In this document: one piece after another, positions 58,396-64,000 of the stretch
How positions within the stretch are numbered: position 1 is the first letter of the stretch
Layout of the letters: every line of letters starts with the position of its first letter
Assembly (NCBI RefSeq): GCF_040812015.1
Contig: NZ_JBFNXJ010000007.1
Location: forward strand, 62,001-126,000
Direction: 5' to 3'
DNA length: 64,000 bases
Source: Chitinivorax sp. PXF-14
Lineage (GTDB): Bacteria > Pseudomonadota > Gammaproteobacteria > Burkholderiales > SCOH01
Translations under genes and position numbers: made by a program
Notes under the pieces: model-generated
Database searches by the model: none
The model's input: the letters and a program-made list of their open reading frames with translations, nothing else
Told to the model about the DNA's origin: nothing

Positions 58396-59049
58396 ATGAA
58401 TTGGGAAGAAGCACGTTTCAATATGGTCGAACAGCAGATCCGCCCTTGGGATGTGCTCGATCAGCAAATCCTTGAACTGTTGTTCGAAGTCAGACGCGAA
58501 GAGTTCGTGCCGGAAGCCAACCGTGCACTGGCCTTCGTCGACATGGAGCTGCCGCTGCCCTGCGGCAAGAAGATGTGGCAGCCGAAACTGGAAGCCCGCG
58601 TGGTGCAGGAACTGGCCGTCAAGGTCAGCGACAAGGTGCTGCAGATCGGCGTCGGCTCGGGCTATCTCGCCGCCCTGCTGGCCAAGCGTGCGCAGCATGT
58701 GTACTGCGTCGAACTGCACCCGGACATGAAGACCTTCGCCGAAGGCAACCTGAAGCGCGCCGGCATCGGCAACGTCACGGTGGAGCAAGGCGACGGTGCA
58801 CGCGGCTGGAGCAAGCAGGCGCCTTACGACGTCATCGTGGTGACCGGCTCGCTGCCGATCGCCCCCGAGGAACTGGAACAACAGCTCGCCAAGGGCGGCC
58901 GCCTGTTCTACGTGCAGGGTGAGTTGCCCGTCATGTCCGGCACGCTGGTCACGCGTGGCGACCATGGCGCGCTGAGCAGCGTGAAGTTGTTCGAAACGGC
59001 GCTGTCGCCGCTCGAGCACGCGCCCCAGCCGGAACGTTTCAAGTTCTGA
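58396..59049 (+). CDS. pcm: Protein-L-isoaspartate O-methyltransferase-like protein
   Basis: A 217-residue SAM methyltransferase. It matches the PCMT family by MVEQQIRP, REEFVP, a QP before the binding domain (KKMWQPKLEARVVQEL), the SAM loop VLQIGVGSGYLAALLA, and ARGWSKQAPYDVIVVTGSLP. It lacks the canonical TISQPY residues right before the SAM loop, so the enzymatic activity is less sure than the family. It would repair isoaspartyl residues in damaged proteins. Start ATG 58396 with GGGAG close upstream. The rhodanese gene follows at 19 bases, so both probably form one operon. Confidence 0.8.
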   Translation: MNWEEARFNMVEQQIRPWDVLDQQILELLFEVRREEFVPEANRALAFVDMELPLPCGKKMWQPKLEARVVQELAVKVSDKVLQIGVGSGYLAALLAKRAQHVYCVELHPDMKTFAEGNLKRAGIGNVTVEQGDGARGWSKQAPYDVIVVTGSLPIAPEELEQQLAKGGRLFYVQGELPVMSGTLVTRGDHGALSSVKLFETALSPLEHAPQPERFKF

Positions 59050-59068
59050 TCGGTAAGCCCTCGGCACC

Positions 59069-59392
59069 ATGCAACAAATTACCGCTCATATGCTCGACCA
59101 GTGGCTGCGCGACGACTCGCGCGGCCAGCCCGTGCTGCTCGACGTGCGTGAAGGCTGGGAGTTCCAGCATTGCCACATCGCCGGCTCGGTGCACATCCCG
59201 ATGCACGAAATTCCGTCGCGGCTCAACGAGATCGACGACGAGGTCGATACGGTGGTGATCTGCCACCACGGCATGCGCTCGATGCAGGTCGCGCAGTATC
59301 TCGAACGGGCCGGCTTCGGCCGCGTGCACAATCTGCAGGGCGGCGTCGACGCCTGGTCGCGCGACATCGACCCGAGCGTACCGTTTTATTGA
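59069..59392 (+). CDS. Single-domain rhodanese
   Basis: A 107-residue rhodanese-like sulfurtransferase domain with the active Cys in VVICHHGMRSMQVA, HCHIAGSVHIPMHEIPSRL and GGVDAWS. The active loop (CHHGMR) has His after Cys, as in many single-domain bacterial rhodaneses. It moves sulfane sulfur to an unknown acceptor in the cytoplasm. It is 19 bases after the methyltransferase gene. A strong bidirectional terminator follows. Confidence 0.93.
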   Translation: MQQITAHMLDQWLRDDSRGQPVLLDVREGWEFQHCHIAGSVHIPMHEIPSRLNEIDDEVDTVVICHHGMRSMQVAQYLERAGFGRVHNLQGGVDAWSRDIDPSVPFY

Positions 59393-59412
59393 TCTGTCAG
59401 GCTCGGCTCAAT

Positions 59413-59449
59413 AAAGAAACAGGGCGGAATCATCCGCCCTGTTTCTTTT
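59413..59449. terminator. Bidirectional terminator between rhodanese and diguanylate cyclase genes
   Basis: AAGAAACAGGGCGG pairs with CCGCCCTGTTTCTT over a six-base loop; thymine-rich DNA follows on both strands. It serves the rhodanese gene (+) and the convergent diguanylate cyclase gene (-). Confidence 0.92.
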
Positions 59450-59477
59450 CATGACGTCGATATCGCCAATAATCTGG

Positions 59478-61328
59478 TCAGGCTGCCTTGCTCAGCACAT
59501 CGCCGCGTTCGACCCGGTTACGGCCCTCGCGCTTGGCGCGGTACAAGGCTTCGTCTGCGGCGCTGATCAGCTCGCGGCTGTGCATGTTCTCCTGCGGCAC
59601 GACCGTACAGACGCCGATGCTGGCGGTCACCGGCAACCACTTCTCGTTGTACTCGAGCCCCATGCCCTGGATGCGGTGACGTATCCCGTCGGCGACCTTC
59701 ATGGCGCCCTTGGAGTCGGTCAGCGGCAGAATCACGATGAATTCCTCGCCGCCGTAACGCGCCATGACATCGCACGGCCGCTTCAGGCAACTCTGGATGG
59801 TGACGGCAACCTCGCGCAGACAGAAATCGCCGGCCTGGTGGCCAAAGTTGTCGTTGATCGACTTGAAATGGTCGATATCGAACAGCATCACGGTCAGGTT
59901 GTAGCCGCCACGCTGGGCCCTCGCCCACTCACGCTCGATCTTCTGGTCAAAGTATTTACGGTTGCGCACGCCGGTCAGGCCATCGGTGAAGTTGAGCGCC
60001 TTGAGCTTGGTATTGGCCTCGGACAGCTTCTTCAGCGCCTCATCGAGTTCATGCGTGCGCTGCGACACCCGCGCCTCGAGCAGGGTATTGGCTTCCAGAT
60101 GGACCTTCTTGTTCTCGTCCGTCGTCAACTTGATGCGATGCGCCAGCGCAAACGACAGCAGGATGACCTCCATCACCGAGCCGGCCTGCAGCGCATACTC
60201 AGTGACAAAGTTGGTCGGCAGCACGTTGAAGGTCTTCAGCACATACAACATGATGCCGAGCAGCAGAGCCGACCAGGCCAACAGGAAATAGCGTGCCTGC
60301 TTGAGATTGTTGCGCCAGGCCAGGAGCCCGGCGACAAAGGCGTAGCAGACGCAGGTGAAGGCAAGGATAGCCGCGGCCTGGATCACGATCGAGTAATCGA
60401 GCACCAGCGATGCCACGATGATGATGCAAAACAGGCCCCAAATGATCTTACCGACCTGATCGAGCATCGGCTGACGCTGCCTGAGCTGCAGGAAACGCCT
60501 GACAAAGGTGACGGCGCCCAGGAAAGCCACACCGATGAAGAATGGCGTGGCCACGTTGCCCCAGGCAGGCCAGTCGGGCCAGATGAATTCGAGTGCCAGG
60601 CCGTTGAGTGACATCTGGAACAGGATGTAGCCCAGCAGATAATGCACGTAATGCAGGTAGTTGCGGTCGCCGATCGAGAAATAGATCAGCAGGTTGTAAC
60701 ACAGCATCGCCAGCAGCACGCCGTAGTACAGGCCGAAGACATAGAACTCGGCTTGATCCTGCTGCAGCAGCAAGGATGGGGTAACGAGCTGGATGGGCAG
60801 TTGCAGCGAGCTTTGCGTGGCCACGCGGATATACACGTCCATCGCCTCGCCTGGCGCCAGCTCGACCGGAAAGCTGATGTTGCGGTGCTGGATTTCGCGC
60901 TGGTGGAATGGCAACAGGTCGCCGTTCGCCATATGCCTGAGCAGCTTGCCATCGCGCACATAATAGGTGTCGACATGATCGAGCATCGGATACTCGGTTT
61001 CCAGTATCCAGTGGCTCGGTGCCGTGCGATTGGCCAGTTGCAGCTTGAACCAGTAGGCCGATCGGGTGAAGCCGAAATTGGGCACCCGCTGACGGGATAC
61101 CGTGAATCGGCGTGCTGCGTCCGCCTCGATCACCTGTTCGAGATTGAGCCGGCCGGATTTGTCCTCGAGCCAGCTCAGGTGGCCGCCCAGAAGATATTGC
61201 TGCTTGCCGCCGGTGAGCTCCAGCGCGGTCGCAACACCGGGCAGCAACCAGCACAGCAACAACAGCCAGCTGGCATAGCGGAGCCGGTAAAGCTGGGAAG
61301 ACCTTGCATGCCTGCTTCGAACCATCAC
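59478..61328 (-). CDS. 7TM-DISM diguanylate cyclase
   Basis: A 616-residue protein: signal peptide or first helix (YASWLLLLCWLLPGVATA), a periplasmic 7TMR-DISM sensing domain (residues about 40-185, FGFTRSAYWFKLQLANRT), seven membrane helices (about 195-410), a coiled coil, and a GGDEF domain with RYGGEEFIVIL (active site), the FDIDHFKSINDNFGHQAGD segment and DEALYRAKREGRN. It should make cyclic-di-GMP in response to an extracellular ligand. No RxxD inhibitory site is obvious before GGEEF. Start ATG 61326-61328, with an in-frame ATG three bases later also usable. It shares the terminator at 59413-59449. Confidence 0.93.
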   Translation of the reverse strand: MMVRSRHARSSQLYRLRYASWLLLLCWLLPGVATALELTGGKQQYLLGGHLSWLEDKSGRLNLEQVIEADAARRFTVSRQRVPNFGFTRSAYWFKLQLANRTAPSHWILETEYPMLDHVDTYYVRDGKLLRHMANGDLLPFHQREIQHRNISFPVELAPGEAMDVYIRVATQSSLQLPIQLVTPSLLLQQDQAEFYVFGLYYGVLLAMLCYNLLIYFSIGDRNYLHYVHYLLGYILFQMSLNGLALEFIWPDWPAWGNVATPFFIGVAFLGAVTFVRRFLQLRQRQPMLDQVGKIIWGLFCIIIVASLVLDYSIVIQAAAILAFTCVCYAFVAGLLAWRNNLKQARYFLLAWSALLLGIMLYVLKTFNVLPTNFVTEYALQAGSVMEVILLSFALAHRIKLTTDENKKVHLEANTLLEARVSQRTHELDEALKKLSEANTKLKALNFTDGLTGVRNRKYFDQKIEREWARAQRGGYNLTVMLFDIDHFKSINDNFGHQAGDFCLREVAVTIQSCLKRPCDVMARYGGEEFIVILPLTDSKGAMKVADGIRHRIQGMGLEYNEKWLPVTASIGVCTVVPQENMHSRELISAADEALYRAKREGRNRVERGDVLSKAA

Positions 61329-61422
61329 CGCGACCCGAGAATATTAAACTCCGGTAATATAGATGAGATGCTGTTGGCATTCCAGCAACAGCGGGATCGA
61401 GCTGACGAGCGGTCGGCCCCGG

Positions 61423-62682
61423 CTAGCCGAGAGGGGCTGCCAGATCGGGCAGCATGGCCATGATGCGTTCAGTCGCGCCGCCATGGGCGCGACTGAACGC
61501 CATGGCAGCCTGCTGCATCGCGGTACGCCGAGCGGGAGAACGCAACAGCTCGAGCACCGTGTCGATGGTCGCATCGACCCCCTCGCATTGCTGCGCAGCA
61601 CCAGCCTCGCAGGCCAGCCTCGTGGCCTCTGCAAAATTGAACATATGCGGTCCGACGATCACCGGCGTACCAACCGCGCTGGCTTCGATCAGGTTGTGGC
61701 CGCCCAGCGGCAAAAAGCTGCCCCCCACCACGGCAATATCGGCCGCAGCGTAGTAGGCCGCAAGCTCACCCATGCTGTCACCCAGCCATACCTGCCGATC
61801 TGCACCAGGTAGTTCGCCACTGCTGCGCCGGCACAGGCTCAGACCATGCACCGTCACCTGGTTCGCCACCTCGTCGAAACGTTGCGGATGCCTGGGTACG
61901 ATGATCAACAAGGCCTGCTCAAAACCCCGTTTACGACACCAGGCATCGAGCAGCAGCGTTTCCTCGCCGTCGCGCGTGCTGGCGAACAGTACGACGGCCC
62001 GCTCCCCGATCGACTCGTGCCAGGCCCGGCCCAGTGCCAACTGGGCAGCAGGTGGCACGATATCGAATTTCACGTTGCCACACACGACGGGCGCGGCGGC
62101 ACCGAGTGCGGCCAGGCGTAGCGCATCGTCCTTGCTTTGCGCCGCCACGCCGGCCAGCCGGGCCAGGGCCGGCGACACCAGGCGCGCGATCTTGCCATAG
62201 CCCCGCGCCGACCGGGCCGACAGGCGCGCATTGACAAGAAATAACGGAATACCGGCATCGGCCGTGGCATGGATCAAGTTCGGCCAGATCTCGGTCTCCA
62301 TCAGCAAACCGAATGCCGGCCGGAAGTGTCGGATGAAGCCATTGATGGCAAACGGCAGATCGTAGGGCAGATAGACGGCCTCGACATCGTCCTTGTACAC
62401 CTCCCTGGCGGTATCGCGCCCCGTCGGTGTCATCTGCGTCAGGATCAGCCGGTGACCAGGATAACGCCGCCGCAACGCCTGGACGAGCGAGGCCGCGGCA
62501 CGAGTCTCGCCCACCGATACCGCATGGAGCCAAATCGTCGGCCCGGTGACCGGCGTCCGGTAGCGCCCGAAACGCTCGGCCCAATGTTGCCGATAGCCCG
62601 GCTGCTGGCGGCCGCGCCACCACAGCCGGCACAGGATCAGCGGCAACAGCAGCCAGAATATCGCGCCATACAGCCGCCTCAT
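61423..62682 (-). CDS. waaA: 3-deoxy-D-manno-octulosonic acid transferase WaaA
   Basis: WaaA (419 residues) attaches Kdo to lipid IVA in the inner membrane, starting the LPS inner core. It has an N-terminal membrane anchor (LYGAIFWLLLPLILCRLWW), the donor/acceptor motifs WLHAVSVGETRAA, LTQMTPTGRDTA, LPYDLPFAINGFIRHFRP, METEIWPNL and the GGSFLPLGGHNLIEASAVG stretch. Start ATG 62680-62682. Its start overlaps the waaC stop by four bases (ATGA), so the two are coupled. Confidence 0.95.
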   Translation of the reverse strand: MRRLYGAIFWLLLPLILCRLWWRGRQQPGYRQHWAERFGRYRTPVTGPTIWLHAVSVGETRAAASLVQALRRRYPGHRLILTQMTPTGRDTAREVYKDDVEAVYLPYDLPFAINGFIRHFRPAFGLLMETEIWPNLIHATADAGIPLFLVNARLSARSARGYGKIARLVSPALARLAGVAAQSKDDALRLAALGAAAPVVCGNVKFDIVPPAAQLALGRAWHESIGERAVVLFASTRDGEETLLLDAWCRKRGFEQALLIIVPRHPQRFDEVANQVTVHGLSLCRRSSGELPGADRQVWLGDSMGELAAYYAAADIAVVGGSFLPLGGHNLIEASAVGTPVIVGPHMFNFAEATRLACEAGAAQQCEGVDATIDTVLELLRSPARRTAMQQAAMAFSRAHGGATERIMAMLPDLAAPLG

Positions 62683-63641
62683 CCTGCCAACACCCCGTTC
62701 AGCTTGCACCAGACTTCGTCTACCGTCGGCACCTTGCCGATGCCGCCCAGGTTGCAGACGAAGCCATTGCCAAGCACACCGGTCAGGATCGGATCGCTCG
62801 CGGTAAACAATGCAATGACCGGGCACATGACGGCGGCGGCCAGGTGGCTCAGGCCGGTATCGACACCAATGGTCGCGCGAGCCCCCTTGAGCAGACCGGC
62901 CGCAGCAGTCAAGCTCAGGCGCGGGGCAACGATGCCATTCGGCATCATCTGCACCAAGCGCTCGGCATCCGTCTTTTCGCTGGCGCTGCCCCATGGCAAC
63001 ACGCAGGCCAGCCCTTGTTCATGGCAGCGTCGCGCCAGCTCGGCCCAGCCATCGGGCTGCCATTGCTTGTCCGCCCGGCTGGTGGCGTGCAGGCAGACAA
63101 TATAGGGTTGTGGCGGGAGCCAGTCCGTAACCAGCGCTGAGGTCGACGAAAGCCCATAGTCGGGCAGGCCGCTAACGGTATAACCCAGCGCCGCCGCGGC
63201 AAGCTGCCGGTTGCGCGCGACTGCATGCTGTTGCCGGGCGATAGCAAAGCGCCGATCGTAAGCCAGGCTAGCCAAGGGTTCACGAGCGCTGGCCCAATCG
63301 TAGCCTGCCCGCGTAGCAGGTACCTGCCGCACGATCCATGCACTCTTCACCAGACCCTGCAGGTCAATGACCCAATCGTAGTCGGCCTCGACGAGTGAAC
63401 GACGGAACGTTCGAAGCTCGGCGCGTACTGCCGTCGTCCACCAGGCCTTGCGCCAGCGCCGGATGGCGACCGGCAGGACGTGCCTGACCCCGGGATGAAG
63501 CCGCGGCAACTCGGCAAATCCTTCCTCGACAACCCAATCGACAGCCGTCCCCGGCAATTGGGCGAGCAGATCGGTGACTGCGGGCAAGGCATGAATGACA
63601 TCGCCCATGGACGAAGTCTTGACGATCAATATCGATGACAT
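62679..63641 (-). CDS. waaC: LPS heptosyltransferase I WaaC
   Basis: WaaC (320 residues) is a GT9 enzyme that adds the first heptose to Kdo2-lipid A in LPS core synthesis. It begins SSILIVKTSSMGDVIHALPAVTDL, the standard family start, and shows DWVIDLQGLVKSAWIV, CLHATSRADKQWQPDGWAEL and GVDTGLSHLAAAV. Start ATG 63639-63641. It is the promoter-proximal gene of the waaC-waaA pair, next to the AT-rich gap at the window end. Confidence 0.95.
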   Translation of the reverse strand: MSSILIVKTSSMGDVIHALPAVTDLLAQLPGTAVDWVVEEGFAELPRLHPGVRHVLPVAIRRWRKAWWTTAVRAELRTFRRSLVEADYDWVIDLQGLVKSAWIVRQVPATRAGYDWASAREPLASLAYDRRFAIARQQHAVARNRQLAAAALGYTVSGLPDYGLSSTSALVTDWLPPQPYIVCLHATSRADKQWQPDGWAELARRCHEQGLACVLPWGSASEKTDAERLVQMMPNGIVAPRLSLTAAAGLLKGARATIGVDTGLSHLAAAVMCPVIALFTASDPILTGVLGNGFVCNLGGIGKVPTVDEVWCKLNGVLAG

Positions 63642-64000
63642 GGGCGGATTTTAGCAGCCGGCACCGTCAAAAAACGGCCAGCCGCCTGTACGACGGCAAA
63701 AATCCACAGCTTTTCCCTTGTTTGTCCGACCCATGACGAACTGCCTAGTCGATTGAAATATCGGGATAAACCGGGTTTATCCCAGCTGGCCGGAAAAATC
63801 CGGATGGCAAACCCGCCGACAGCAATAGCAAGCACACACTGTGGAAAACTTGCCAAATAAAATTTCAACAAATCAAAAACCAATATTATTCAATAGGTTG
63901 AAAGAAATTCAGCAATGTGGACAACAAGCATGGATGAAATGTGCAGAACCGGCAGTGGAGGCAGCACCGAAAAATCCCCACACATCACCGACACAGGCGC
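63642..64000. other. AT-rich gene-free end with DnaA-box-like elements (candidate oriC or dnaA promoter)
   Basis: The last 359 bp contain no convincing gene. Four near-consensus DnaA boxes (TTATCCACA or its complement TGTGGATAA) lie here: AAATCCACA at 63700-63708, TTATCCCAG at 63777-63785, TGTGGAAAA at 63840-63848 and TGTGGACAA at 63916-63924. A perfect inverted repeat with 9-bp arms, GGGATAAAC and GTTTATCCC, lies at 63763-63783. Bases 63850-63915 form an AT-rich stretch like an unwinding element. No box is exact. A single dnaA or other regulated gene may start beyond 64000; orientation is unknown. An 85-residue frame across 63626-63883 is a shadow. Confidence 0.4.

Noticed and set aside
63626-63883. 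85-codon minus-strand frame at the end of the window
   Set aside because: It overlaps the waaC start, has no recognisable family and sits in the DnaA-box-like region.

Overview
The window is dense, GC-rich bacterial chromosome carrying ordinary housekeeping and signalling genes with short gaps. It reads as a Gram-negative betaproteobacterium, most likely of the Neisseriales/Chitinibacteraceae type. The reasons are a recC-recB-recD operon, LPS core genes waaA-waaC, a PEP-CTERM surface protein, rlhA, a TPP-riboswitch-controlled thiC, many chemotaxis and cyclic-di-GMP proteins, and GGAG-type ribosome binding sites. The taxonomic call is inference from gene content only. No rRNA, tRNA, CRISPR array or complete insertion sequence was recognised.

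Left part (1-7 kb): remains of an Rhs gene lie at the edge as two head-to-head fragments. A small redox locus follows (KefF-like flavoprotein, DUF1330 protein, a truncated remnant of a YqhD-like alcohol dehydrogenase), divergent from a LysR regulator across a perfect 19-bp palindrome. Two exported proteins of unknown function and a subtilisin-family protease without a signal peptide come next. At 7.0-16.0 kb the three RecBCD subunits are encoded with ATGA overlaps.

From 17.1 to 27.1 kb the minus strand holds a complete chemosensory operon in the order cheY, STAS protein, cheA, MCP, cheW, cheR, cheD, cheB, and a response regulator with an EAL domain. A second MCP-like gene lies upstream. CheA carries a tandem motif resembling the MshEN cyclic-di-GMP receptor fold, so the operon may both sense cyclic-di-GMP (CheA) and degrade it (EAL protein). 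This is the most interesting candidate in the window.

The middle (27.5-46.4 kb) holds an HU-like protein, a large heme peroxidase-like lipoprotein with a cyclooxygenase/alpha-dioxygenase-like Tyr-x-x-His signature, uppP, a LysE exporter, a lower-GC marR/membrane-protein pair with a 34-bp operator palindrome, a thiolase with an operator-like palindrome, ferredoxin-NADP reductase, a GAF histidine kinase, a CoA-transferase, a PAS kinase/FixJ-type regulator pair, a YidB-like protein, an HD-GYP phosphodiesterase and a PEP-CTERM protein.

The right part (46.5-64 kb) holds a giant AsmA/DUF748 envelope protein, a YkgJ protein, a SEC-C protein, rlhA, a GT4 glycosyltransferase, thiC with its TPP riboswitch, an isoaspartyl methyltransferase-like gene with a rhodanese, a 7TM diguanylate cyclase, and waaA-waaC. 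The last 360 bp contain no convincing gene but have AT-rich DNA, a perfect inverted repeat and near-consensus DnaA boxes, so a replication origin or dnaA promoter may lie at or beyond the edge.
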